NCBI GenBank assembly: GCA_963748545.1
Contig: CAVVJO010000036.1
Span: forward strand, 186,001-250,000
Source of the DNA: Roseiarcus sp963748545
Lineage (GTDB): Bacteria > Pseudomonadota > Alphaproteobacteria > Rhizobiales > Beijerinckiaceae
DNA: 64,000 bases
Reading direction: 5' to 3'
Shown piece after piece: positions 1 to 9,178 of this stretch (position 1 is the stretch's first letter; each line of letters begins with the position of its first letter). A program made the position numbers and the translations under genes. The notes beneath the pieces are model-generated. The model had not been told where the DNA came from. It saw only the letters and a program-made list of their open reading frames with translations, and did no database searches.

Positions 1-204
1 GTCCAACGTCTTGTCGACGTCCAGCTTTTGCGCCAGCGCTGCGGCGTCATGGCCGGCGACGAGATCGGCGAGCGTTCCGGGATCGCGCGCGGTCGCAACG
101 ACGCGATAGCCGCGTTGGATCAAGATCGTCGCCAGCTCGCGCCCGAATCCGGTCGAGCACCCGGTGATGAGCCATACGGGTTTGTCGTGGGAAGCGTCGG
201 CCAT
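1..204 (-). CDS. SDR-family oxidoreductase, N-terminal part only
   Basis: The reverse strand from an ATG at 202-204 reads an open frame to the window edge (68 codons). It opens with a Rossmann nucleotide-binding start, VWLITGCSTGFG, that is the TGxxxGxG dinucleotide motif of short-chain dehydrogenases, followed by VVATARDP, a typical second beta strand with Arg that suggests NADP(H) preference. The catalytic Ser-Tyr-Lys part lies outside the window, so substrate cannot be judged. The gene is transcribed away from topA; the 246 bp between them hold no visible gene. Confidence 0.85.
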   Translation of the reverse strand, partial: MADASHDKPVWLITGCSTGFGRELATILIQRGYRVVATARDPGTLADLVAGHDAAALAQKLDVDKTLD

Positions 205-450
205 GGCGACCTCTCTAGGATATGGGGGAAGGCCGTTATAGTGGCATGTCAGCGCGGGTGCGCGCAATCCGGGCTGACATGCCGGTTGACTCTGCTGGCT
301 TTCGGCTAAGAGAGAGACCGTTTAAGGGCATCTCCGGCCGCCGCCAAACCATTCCACAATTCCGCCCCGATTTGACACGCGGCCCCCGCCTCTCCATATC
401 CCCGCCCCGAACACGCGGTCCGCCCCACGCGGTCCGCCGAAGGACGTTGC

Positions 451-3328
451 ATGAAGGTCGTGATCGTCGAATCGCCCGCCAAGGCGAAGACCATCAACAA
501 ATATCTGGGCAAGGACTACGGGGTCTACGCCTCGTTCGGGCACGTGCGCGATCTGACGGCGAAGGACGGTTCGGTCGACCCGGACAACGATTTCGCGATG
601 CGCTGGGAGGTCGACGCCAAGTCCGCCAAGCGCATGAGCGACATCGGCGGGGCCGTCAGGGACGCCGAGCGAGTGATCCTGGCGACCGACCCGGACCGCG
701 AGGGCGAGGCGATCTCCTGGCACATCCACGAGATCCTCAAGAACAAGAAACTGCTTAAGGACAAGCGCGTCGACCGGGTGGTGTTCAACGCCGTCACCAA
801 GGACGCGGTGCAGGAGGCGATGCGCCATCCGCGCGAGATCGACGGGGCGCTGGTCGACGCCTATCTGGCGCGCCGCGCGCTGGACTATCTCGTCGGCTTC
901 ACGCTCTCGCCGGTGTTGTGGCGGAAACTCCCGGGCGCGCGCTCGGCCGGGCGGGTGCAATCGGTGGCGCTGCGGCTCGTCTGCGACCGCGAACTCGAGA
1001 TCGAGCGGTTCGTCTCGCGCGAATATTGGTCGATCGTCGCGCATCTCAAAACCGAGGCCGGCGCCTCATTCTCCGCACGTCTCGTCGGCGCGGACGGCAA
1101 GAAGATCAACCGGCTCGACATCGGCTCGGGCGCCGAGGCGGAGGCCTTCAAGGCCGCGCTTGACGCCGCGAGGTTCTCGGTTGCTTCGATCGAAGTCGAA
1201 GCCGGTCCGACGCCATCCGTTTGCGCCTTTCACCACATCGACCCTGCAACAGGAGGCCTCGCGAAAGCTCGGCATGGCGCCTGCGCGCACGATGCAGATC
1301 GCCCAGCAACTCTATGAGGGCGTCGACGTCGGCGACGGTCCGGTCGGGCTCATTACCTACATGCGCACGGACGGCGTCGACCTCGCCCCCGAAGCGATCG
1401 CAGCCGCGCGCAAGGTGATCGCCAAGGATTTCGGCGACGCCTATGTGCCGAGCGCGCCGCGCAAATATACGGTCAAGGCCAAGAACGCCCAGGAGGCGCA
1501 CGAAGCGATCCGGCCGACCGAGATGACGCGCCGCCCGCGCGACGTCGCCAAACACCTCGAGCCGGAGCAGGCCAAGCTCTACGAACTCATCTGGACCCGT
1601 ACGATCGCGAGCCAGATGGAGAGCGCCGAGCTCGAGCGGACCACGGTCGACATCCTCGCCGCCGCGGGCGAGCGGAAGCTCGACTTCCGCGCCACCGGCC
1701 AGGTCGTGCGCTTCCCGGGCTTTCTCGCGCTCTATCAGGAAGGCCGCGACGACGAGGAGGACGAGGAGTTCCTCCGCCTGCCCCCGATGAGCGAGGGCGA
1801 GAAGCTCGCCAAGGAGCGGATCGACGCGACCCAGCACTTCACCGAGCCGCCGCCCCGCTACACCGAGGCGACGCTGGTCAAGCGGATGGAGGAACTCGGG
1901 ATTGGCCGACCGTCGACCTACGCGTCGACGCTGGCCACCTTGCGCGACCGGGACTACGTGCGGATCGAAAAGAAACGGCTGATCCCCGAGGACAAGGGTC
2001 GGCTGGTCACCGCCTTCCTCGAGTCCTTCTTCCCCAAATATGTCGAATACGACTTCACCGCCGGGCTCGAGGAACAGCTTGACCTGGTTTCCAACCACGA
2101 AATGGACTGGAAGGAGCTTCTGCGCGCCTTCTGGACGGATTTTTCCGGAGCGGTCGGCGAGATCAAGGACCTGCGCACCGGCCAGGTGCTCGACAGCCTC
2201 AACGCGCTTCTCGGCCCGCACATCTTTCCCGACCGCGGCGCCGGCGTCGATCCGCGCCTCTGCCCGGTCTGCGGCAAGGGCCAACTTTCGCTGAAGCTTG
2301 GCAAGTTCGGGGCCTTCATCGGCTGTTCGAACTACCCCGAATGCAAATTCACCCGGGTGCTGTCGCCGACCGGCGCCGAAAGCGGCGAGGGCGAGCGGCC
2401 GGGCGTGCGGGTGCTGGGCCACGATCCGGACACCGGCGACGAGATCACGCTGCGCAACGGCCGCTTCGGCGAATATGTGCAGCAGGGCGAGGGCGAGAAG
2501 CCGAGACGTTCGTCGCTGCCCAGGGGGCTGAAGCCTGATGACGTTACGCTGGAGAAGGCGCTGAGGCTCCTGTCGCTGCCGCGCGAAGTGGCGCGCCATC
2601 CCACCAGCGGCGAGCCCATCGTCGCCGGGATCGGTCGCTACGGCTCCTATGTGCAGCACGGCAAGGTCTACGCCAATCTCGGCCGCGACGACGATGTGCT
2701 CGAGATCGGCGCCAACCGCGCGATCGACCTGATCGTCGCCAAGGAGAGCGGCGCGGGCGGCTCGCGCTTCGGCGGCGGCGGCGCGGGACGCGCGCTCGGC
2801 GAACATCCCGCGGGCGGCGCGGTCAGCGTGAAGCAGGGCCGCTTCGGCGCCTACGTCAATCACGGCAAGATCAACGCCACCTTGCCGAAGGGAACGGATC
2901 CCGCGAGCCTGACGCTCGAGGACGCGGTGGCGCTGCTCAAGGCCAAGGCGGAGGGCGGCGGAGTCGTGGTGGGGCGGCTGCTGGGCGACCATCCGGACGG
3001 CGGATCGGTGACCGTGCGCGACGGCCGCTTCGGCCCTTACGTCAACTGGGGCAAGGTCAACGCGACCATTCCGAAATCGATGACGCCGGATTCGATTTCG
3101 CTCGGCGACGCGCTGGAGCTGATCGCGGAGCGAGAGGGCAAGCCCACGGCGACGCCGCGCAGGGCTGCGGCGAAAGTCGGTGCGACCAAGGCCCGCGCGA
3201 AACCGGCGGCAAAAGCGAGCCCGGCCAAGGCGACCGCGACCAAGGCCGCGCCCTCAAAGGCGAAATCGGCGGCGAAAGCGCCCGCGCGCAAGGCGCCGGC
3301 ACGGAAAGCCGCGGCGAAGAAGCGATAG
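451..3328 (+). CDS. topA: DNA topoisomerase I, interrupted by one +1 frameshift
   Basis: Type IA topoisomerase, which relaxes negative supercoils. The N-terminal Toprim domain begins KVVIVESPAKAKTI; the active-site Tyr sits in LITYMRTDG; one C4 zinc finger (CPVCGK to CSNYPEC) follows near the C-terminus, then four repeats of the GRFGxYVxxGK type and an Ala/Lys-rich tail of about 45 residues that probably adds DNA contacts. The first part is read in frame 451-1317 and the rest in the frame ending 3328. Dropping one base of the TCGA at 1196-1199 joins them as IEV-KPVRRHPFAPFTTSTL, the expected family sequence. The gene is normally essential, so the break is probably a sequence error. Corrected length is about 958 residues, normal for alphaproteobacteria. 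Confidence 0.93.
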
Positions 3329-3353
3329 CGAGCTTCGTCCGCGGGGTTGGCGA

Positions 3354-3740
3354 TCACCCCTGGCTGTGGCAGACCGCCTCGATGTTGTTGCCGTCGAGGT
3401 CGAAGACAAAAGCGCCGTAATAGTTTGGGTGGTAGTGCGGCCTCAGGCCAGGCGCGCCGTTGTCCCGGCCGCCGGCGGCAAGCGCAGCGCGATGGAACGC
3501 TTCGACCTCGGCGCGCGTGTCTGCGGCGAAGGCCACATGCGTTCCGCCCTTCGGCTTGGCGCCCGTCCCGATCCAGAAGAACGCCTTCTCGGCCGCGCCG
3601 AAACCCGCATACGCCTCGCCGCCCGTCTCTTCAGCGGCGACTGCCATCACGACCGACAGCCCGAGCGGTTTCAGCGCGGCTTCGTAGAAGGCCTTTGCCT
3701 GGACGAAATCCGCGACCGACAGTCCGACGTGATCAAGCAT
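3354..3740 (-). CDS. VOC (glyoxalase/bleomycin-resistance) family protein
   Basis: A 128-residue single-domain member of the vicinal oxygen chelate superfamily. It starts MLDHVGLSVAD, with the first metal-ligand His of the beta-alpha-beta-beta-beta fold, has THVAFAADTRAEVEAFH in the second module, and ends in FVFDLDGNNIEAVCH, where the Glu is the usual last ligand. This subfamily is commonly annotated as lactoylglutathione lyase-like, but the substrate is unknown. It is convergent with topA, 25 bp from its stop. The 156 bp upstream contain no other gene. Family assignment is sure; function is not. Confidence 0.88.
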   Translation of the reverse strand: MLDHVGLSVADFVQAKAFYEAALKPLGLSVVMAVAAEETGGEAYAGFGAAEKAFFWIGTGAKPKGGTHVAFAADTRAEVEAFHRAALAAGGRDNGAPGLRPHYHPNYYGAFVFDLDGNNIEAVCHSQG

Positions 3741-3896
3741 AATGAGCTCCTTGATTTTGAGCCGGCTGAGGGCGGGATTGTACGGGCTGGCGCTCGTTGC
3801 CGGGTACGACCGTCAGGCGACCATGCCGAGCCAGCCCGTCTGCGCCGTGGGAGGGCGCAGCGGAAGGCCGAATTCGGCCGCGAACCGAATGCCACG

Positions 3897-4873
3897 TCAA
3901 ATGGCCGCTGTGAGCGCGGGCGGCGCGCTCGCGTAGGGCCGCAGCGCGGCCAGCGCCTCGCGATGGGCCTCGGCGAAGACCTCCGCGCGTTCGGTGAAGT
4001 AGTTGAAGTACCCGGCCGGGTGCTTGGTCGCGACTTCGACGAGGTCGACCCGGTGATAGCGAGGGTCCTTCAGCGCGCCGATGTCGATGAGCGCGTTGAT
4101 CCGCCGCATGTCGGCGACTTCCGCCTCATAGCCGGCTGAGAACCACATTTCCGTCTGCCAGTCCTGGACGTCGAACCAACTCGTCGGGACCTTGCCGCGC
4201 CACCCTTGCGCGAGCGGTCGGGCGACGAACACATGCTCGAACGGATGCAGTTCGGCGACGACGCAGGGGCGCTGGTAGGCGCCGTCCATGAAGCCGCCCG
4301 GCCGGCCGGAGAATCCGTAGAGGTCGAGCCACAAGGAGGCCGCGACCGCTTCGCCGGTGATCGGCCGAAGGCCGCCGTCGCTCCACAATTCCGCGGCGCG
4401 CGCGTTTCCGAACAGGACCCCGAGGCCCCTCTCAGGGTCGTAAGCGTTGAAGACGACGCCGAAGGGCGCATCGCTCAGGAGGCTGGCGACGCCGTCGAGA
4501 TAGTCCTGGGTGCGGAGCGGCACAAACTCCTGCGCCGGAAACAGCGCGGCCGCCAGGTCCGCCGGGGTTTTCGGCATCCATGTCCATCGCCGCCAGTATT
4601 CCAGCGTCGCGGGCCGGAAGATCCCCGGGTCGCCAGTCATCGCGGTGAGAAGGGTGCCCACGACGCCGGACGGCCGGTTCGGGTCGATCAGCAGCGCCTC
4701 GAGATCCGCGTCCGGGCTGCGCAGCCACTCGGCGAGGACGATGATCCTGGCCGCTCGTGGCCGTGACCAGATCGGACGCCGACCTCGAGTTCGCGCGCAG
4801 CGGTAAGAAAGCCGGCGCCGTGGGCGTTGAAGCCTCCAAGGCCGGCGAGGGCGAAGGCGATGGTGAAGGACAT
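3897..4873 (-). CDS. Patatin-like phospholipase (DUF3734-like), two frameshifts
   Basis: Putative acyl hydrolase. The corrected protein of about 324 residues starts at an ATG at 4871-4873 and reads FALAGLGGFNAHGAGFL, the oxyanion-hole Gly-rich start of patatins. The nucleophile region is VTATSGQ instead of the classical GTSAG, and the dyad Asp is in FMDGAYQRP. The body (MGTLLTAM onward) reads openly from 4661. The N-terminus needs two corrections: one base of TCGA at 4785-4788 and one surplus base near 4746-4747 in what should read SGQIIVLAEWL. Two +1 lesions within about 40 bp are more likely sequence errors than decay, because the rest is intact. The altered nucleophile elbow means activity should not be assumed. 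Confidence 0.75.
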
Positions 4874-4913
4874 GTCGGCTCTCCGTCTCGCGCCCGCAGG
4901 CGGCCCGCGATTC

Positions 4914-5504
4914 CTACTCCAGATCCGCGACGAGCGCTTTGTGCGTCGCGTTCAAAAGCGTCGTCTCCGCCCTATAGTGCGGATGGTCGATTCCGACCCG
5001 GACCGCCGCGCCGCTCTTGGCGGCGGCGACCATCTCGGGCGCCAGCTCAAAACGAAGGAAATGCACAGCGGAGGTTTTGCTCGAGGTCGTCCGGTCGAGG
5101 TCCTCGTTCGCGAACGGCGCGACGCGGGCGAAGTCGCCGACCTGAACGTAGGCCGCCGTTTCGACTCCCACGAGACGGCCGAGCGCAAGGCTGCGCTCCG
5201 CGGCGTCCGGGTATTCGAACATGAGGGTCGCCTTCCAATTCGACCCGTCCGGCACGAGCGGATTGTAGACGTCGAGTTCCTCCTGGATGCGCTCGGGCTC
5301 GAAGATGCGCTCGAGCCGCAGCATCTCCTGGACCTGATACTGCATGGTGAGCGCGTCCTCGAAATGGATTGTAGCGTGCGCGCCGAGTTCGACCAGCCTC
5401 AGCTTCTTGTGCGCCATCACTTTGGCGCGGAACGCCGGGCGCAGGCTGGCGTAGGTCTCGAGATTGAAGAGGCTGTCCCGCGTCAGCACGGTGTCACACT
5501 CCAT
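4914..5504 (-). CDS. DUF3501 family protein
   Basis: A 196-residue protein of the DUF3501 family, starting MECDTVLTRDSLFNLE; the ATG at 5502-5504 overlaps the end of the upstream Fe-S gene. It is largely hydrophilic, with no signal peptide or membrane segment. Its family is found next to a rubrerythrin and a cysteine-rich Fe-S protein, exactly as here, so it is probably an accessory protein of that peroxide-reducing or redox system. No catalytic motif is recognisable. Function is inferred only from this conserved neighbourhood. Confidence 0.85.
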   Translation of the reverse strand: MECDTVLTRDSLFNLETYASLRPAFRAKVMAHKKLRLVELGAHATIHFEDALTMQYQVQEMLRLERIFEPERIQEELDVYNPLVPDGSNWKATLMFEYPDAAERSLALGRLVGVETAAYVQVGDFARVAPFANEDLDRTTSSKTSAVHFLRFELAPEMVAAAKSGAAVRVGIDHPHYRAETTLLNATHKALVADLE

Positions 5505-6829
5505 AGGCTTTGCGCAGCAGCGAGATCGGATGCGCGGGAGCACGGCCGTCGCCCAGCGCATGCGCAATGTGATGGCCCGCCATCGCGCAGTCGGAACCAT
5601 AATGGTCGGGCTTGGCGGCCTCGACCCGGGCGGCCACCGGCTTCACGATCTTCATGGCGAACTCCGAAAATTCCGACTTCACGGCGTACGTGCCGTCATG
5701 CCCTGAGCACCGCTCGATCAGATCAACCTCCGCCCCCGGCACGAGCGATAGGATATCCTTCGTCTTGGGGCCGATATTCTGAACCCGCTGGTGACAGGCG
5801 GCGTGGAGCGCGACCTTGCCGAGGCTTTGCTTGAAGTCGGTCTTGAGCTTCCCTTCGCGAGCGCGGAGCACGAGATATTCGAACGGATCGTAGAAGGCCG
5901 CTTTCACCTTCATGACCTCCGAGTCGCCCGGGAACATGAGCGGCAGCTCCTGCTTGAACATCAGCACGCAGGAAGGGACCAGCGCCGTCAGGTCCCAGCC
6001 CTGGTCGACCAGCTTCGCCAGCAAGGGGATGTTGATGTCCTTCAACTGACGCACGCTCTCGAGATCCCCGAGTTCGAGCCTGGGCATACCACAGCATTTT
6101 TCGCGCGGCGTCAGCGTCACCGGGATGCCGTTGTGCGCGTAGACTGCGGCCAGATCCTCGCCCGGCCCCGGTTCGTTGTTGTTGACGTAACAGGTGGCGA
6201 ACAGGGCAATCTTGCCGGTCGTGCGCCCGGCGGGCTCGCCCTGGGTTTCGTCTGGCAGAAGATCAAGCCGCTTGCGCAAAGGTCGAGAGGCGTAGGGCGG
6301 CAGCCAAGCGTCGGCGTCGATCTTCGCGACGGCCTCGAGCGCCTTGCGGGCGGGGCGGATCGAATTGATCAGGTTGACGACCGGGGCGATCCCCGGATAG
6401 GCGAGCGCGGCGCCCACGGCGTCGGTCGCGGTCAACATCCGGTCGCGAAGCGAGGCGCCTTGACTTCCGGTAGCGCACCGCTTTCGCGCGCAGCATCAAA
6501 TGGGGAAAGTCGAGGCTCCAGGCGTGCGGCGGCACGTAAGGACACTTCGTCATCGAACAGAGGTCGCACAGGAAGCAGTGGTCGACCACCTTCCCGTAGT
6601 CCTCCTTCCTGACCCCGTCGACCTCCTGCGATTCGGAGGAATCGACCAGGTCGAACAGCGTTGGAAAGGACTGGCACAGGCTGACGCAACGCCGGCAACC
6701 GTGGCAGATCTCGAACACCCGCTCCATCTCCTTGAAGAGCGAGGCCTCGTCGTAGAATTCGGGGTTCTGCCAATCGAGCGGATGGCGGGCCGGGGCCTTG
6801 AGATTGCCTTCGCTGACCGGACCGGCCAT
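5494..6829 (-). CDS. Cysteine-rich Fe-S protein (GlpC/HdrD-like), one frameshift
   Basis: Cytosolic or membrane-associated electron-transfer protein. The N-terminal half has two [4Fe-4S] ferredoxin motifs (CHGCRRCVSLC with a distal Cys, and CFLCDLCSMTKCP). The C-terminal half has CCG-type cysteine domains (FATCYVNNNEPG to EKCCGMP, and HAACHQRVQN to ERCSGHDG), as in heterodisulfide reductase subunit D and glycerol-3-phosphate dehydrogenase subunit C. The start ATG at 6827-6829 has a GGGAGG ribosome site five bases upstream. The two halves lie in different frames; one surplus base near 6459-6463 separates RYRK from the ASLRDRML continuation. The flanking rubrerythrin and DUF3501 gene suggest that it feeds electrons to the rubrerythrin. 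Confidence 0.85.
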
Positions 6830-6948
6830 CACGTATCCTCCCTGGAAGACGGGGATAACGCGGCGCCGGCGTTGCGGCCGCGCGCTGCAAAAACCGCCCG
6901 CCCCCGCTCCCCGTGAGCGGGAACGGGCCCGCTGCCGAGACTTGGGGC

Positions 6949-7365
6949 TCAGGCCAGTTCGTTGAGCGCCTTCTGATAGCGGTTGGCGTGCGAACGTTCG
7001 GCCTTGGCGAGCGTCTCGAACCAGTCTGCGATCTCGTCGAAGCCTTCCGCACGCGCATCCTTGGCCATGCCGGGATACATGTCGGTATATTCGTGCGTCT
7101 CGCCGGCGACCGCGCTCGCGAGATTGGCCTTGGTCGGGCCGATCGGCAGGCCTGTGGCGGGGTCGCCGACCGCTTCGAGATACTCGAGATGGCCGTGGGC
7201 GTGGCCGGTCTCCCCCTCCGCCGTCGAGCGGAACAGCGCGGAAATATCCGGATAACCTTCGACGTCCGCCTTGTTGGCGAAATAGAGATAGCGGCGATTG
7301 GCCTGCGATTTGCCAGCGAAGGCGTCTTTGAGATGTTGCTCGGTTTTTGAGCCTTTGAGCGCCAC
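6949..7365 (-). CDS. Rubrerythrin-family diiron protein without rubredoxin domain
   Basis: A 138-residue ferritin-like four-helix protein. Diiron ligand motifs are visible: AEGETGHAHGH, AGETHEYTDMYP and AKAERSHANR. It has no cysteine, so the C-terminal rubredoxin domain of classical rubrerythrin is absent and electrons must come from another protein, plausibly the neighbouring Fe-S protein. Odd feature: the first ligand motif, normally FAGESQA, reads FAGKSQA, putting Lys19 where a metal-binding Glu is expected. Rubrerythrins reduce hydrogen peroxide in the cytosol. It is the first gene of a three-gene operon with 5494-6829 and 4914-5504. The 295 bp upstream, shared with the divergent methyltransferase, presumably hold both promoters. 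Confidence 0.9.
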   Translation of the reverse strand: MALKGSKTEQHLKDAFAGKSQANRRYLYFANKADVEGYPDISALFRSTAEGETGHAHGHLEYLEAVGDPATGLPIGPTKANLASAVAGETHEYTDMYPGMAKDARAEGFDEIADWFETLAKAERSHANRYQKALNELA

Positions 7366-7660
7366 GGGTGTTTCTCCTGTTCGTTTGCGGCGCGGGTCGA
7401 TGGACTCGATCTCTCCGATAACTCGTTTTCCCGCGACCGGGCCGCGCCGAAGCGCCGCCTAGGCATGGCGAAGCTTCCGTTCGCGCGCACGCGAGAGCAA
7501 GGGTTCGTATCGTCTCTGCGACGAAGCGCCGCGCCGTGGGTATCGCCGTCTTCCGGGCGGCATTGGTCACAGAAGCGTTGCAAATGACAGGTTTCCGCGC
7601 GAATATGCCTATTGAGCGAGCCGCAGCGTCTCTTTCTGCGCCAGCACAGGACGGGTACGT

Positions 7661-8333
7661 TTGAATCCGATCAACGCGACGCGCGGCTACGCCGGGCATC
7701 ACGCGCAGGCGGCCTACAGCCGCTGGGCGCCCATCTACGACCTTCTGTTCGATTTGCCGTTCCACCCGGGGCGGCTCGCGGCGGCTGAGGCGGCCGCCCG
7801 CGCGGCGGGGCCGGGCGGCGAGATTCTGGTGATCGGCGTCGGCACCGGGCTCGAACTGCCGCTGCTTCCGGCTAATGTCCACGCAACGGGCATCGACATC
7901 AGTGCGCCCATGCTCCGTTCTGCGCGAACGCGCGTCGAACGGCAGGGGCTCGCGCAGGTCAAAGGCCTGCATGTGATGGACGCGACGGCGCTCGAATTCG
8001 CCGACTCCGCCTTCGATGTGGCGCTTGCGCCCTATGTGATGAGCGTCGTTCCCCACCCGGAGCGCGCGCTCGACGAAGCGTGGCGGGTGTTAAGGCCGGG
8101 CGGGACGCTGGTCATCATGAATCATTTCGCCGCCGACCGGGGCCTCCGCAAGGCGATTGAACACCGGATGGAGACCGCTGCCGCCTGGCTCGGCTGGCAT
8201 CCGAACTTCCCCTACTCGGCGATCGGCGACTGGATCGCCTCGCAACCCGGCGCACGAATCGTTGAGCGCCGCGAATTGTCGCCGATGAGGCTGTTCACGC
8301 TGCTCGAGAATCGTGAAGGGCGGGGCGGAGTAG
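7661..8333 (+). CDS. pmtA: Class I SAM methyltransferase, probable phospholipid N-methyltransferase; frameshift near 3' end
   Basis: SAM-dependent methyltransferase with a Rossmann fold: motif I ILVIGVGTGLELPLL, then ATGIDISAPML, and motif III region VLRPGGTLVIMNHF. The N-terminal AYSRWAPIYDLLFDLPFHPGR is the pattern of Rhodobacter-type PmtA, which methylates phosphatidylethanolamine toward phosphatidylcholine; gene-level identity is inferred. As sequenced the frame runs on to 8644 with a nonsense tail. Removing one base of TCGA at 8304-8307 gives LFTLLRIVKGGAE and a stop at 8331-8333, the normal end for this family (about 223 residues). The start codon at 7661 is TTG, in a divergent promoter region with the rubrerythrin operon. 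Confidence 0.8.
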
Positions 8334-8411
8334 CGGCGGCCTCTGTCGCATCCCCCCGAGCGATGGGCGACTTCGCGAGTCGCGTCGGTCTACGCGACGC
8401 GCGACCGGCAG

Positions 8412-8428
8412 AACCCCTCAGGGGTTTT
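8412..8428 (+). terminator. Short hairpin plus T-run after the methyltransferase
   Basis: AACCCC-TCA-GGGGTT followed by two more T: a six-pair stem with a three-base loop. It lies 79 bp past the corrected methyltransferase stop and straddles the stop codon of the convergent response regulator. The short T tract makes it a modest rho-independent terminator candidate. Confidence 0.45.
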
Positions 8429-8837
8429 GATCCACCACCTCGCTGTCGTGCGGTCCGGCAAGCGCCTGTTTCACGCGGTCGAGCAGGGTCCGCCCGGTAT
8501 AAGGCTTGGCGAGAAAGGCCACCGCAATCGGCTGCGCCCCACGTTCGAGCGGCCGGCCGGTCGTTATCAACGTCTTCACTCCGGGGCGATGGCTCAAGAT
8601 CCAATCCGCAAGCTCCAGACCATTCATTCCACCTGGAAGGTTGATATCGGTAAAGACCAGATCAATCGCAAATTTCGCTTGCAGCGCTTCCACCGCCTCA
8701 TTAGCGGTGGCCGCCTCATGAACGCGGTATCCGCACTCCCGCAGAAACTCGGCCATGTCCATCCGGATTAGCGGCTCATCCTCCACGAACAGGATCGTTT
8801 GTGCAGGAGCATGAATTTGCGAGCCGTCATCCGACAT
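8418..8837 (-). CDS. Single-domain response regulator
   Basis: A 139-residue CheY-like receiver: acidic pair in ILFVEDEPLIR, phospho-acceptor Asp in LVFTDINLPGG, conserved Thr in TLITTGRP and Lys in FLAKPY. No output domain is present. The start ATG at 8835-8837 gives a normal receiver with about 12 extra N-terminal residues. Such FixJ/CpdR-like stand-alone receivers in alphaproteobacteria often accept phosphate from HWE or HisKA_2 kinases, and such a kinase is encoded at 41262-42275. No partner is adjacent, so that link is only a possibility. Confidence 0.88.
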   Translation of the reverse strand: MSDDGSQIHAPAQTILFVEDEPLIRMDMAEFLRECGYRVHEAATANEAVEALQAKFAIDLVFTDINLPGGMNGLELADWILSHRPGVKTLITTGRPLERGAQPIAVAFLAKPYTGRTLLDRVKQALAGPHDSEVVDQNP

Positions 8838-9178
8838 ATCCCGTCCCCCGCGCAGGCCAAACACTGCTAAACTCCTCATAGCGACGAATGGTTCCGCAAT
8901 TGTGTAGAATCGCCTTCCCCGGCAAGTCGGCGTGAAATGTGCCAAGGGGACGATCGGAGCCCGCGGCGCGCGCCGATCCATCAAGTACCGCCAGCCGACC
9001 GCCGCTTCCCGCGAGTGCTACGGTGGTCGCCGGAGTCCGTCTGGAGGAGCGTTTCGCAAGAGAGAGGGCCGCCGGCCGGGCCTTCGGAGGAGCGTTCGAG
9101 GTCGGCGGACCGCAGTTGCTTGTAAGCAACCGGGCGGACGACTAGCTTTGGCCTTGACTCATACCGAGATTCAAAACT
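8838..9178. other. 341-bp intergenic region without a recognisable gene
   Basis: Lies between the divergent response regulator and rnr. Short open frames on both strands encode Arg/Pro-rich sequence with no family resemblance and look like GC-rich noise. It presumably carries the promoters of both neighbours; no clear -35/-10 pair or hairpin was recognised. Confidence 0.5.

Noticed and set aside
1195..1200. Programmed +1 frameshifting as the favoured explanation for topA and the other breaks
   Set aside because: No stop codon or slippery-stop context comparable to prfB, no common upstream stimulator was seen, and thirteen lesions in unrelated genes including -1 cases fit sequencing error better. 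Kept only as an alternative.
1148..2992. 614-residue open frame opposite topA
   Set aside because: It mirrors the topA codon pattern on the other strand, has Arg/Gly-rich composition and no family resemblance; long antisense frames are expected in GC-rich genes.
7661..8644. 327-residue methyltransferase
   Set aside because: The last 100 residues have no family similarity; the correct stop at 8331-8333 appears when the TCGA lesion is fixed.
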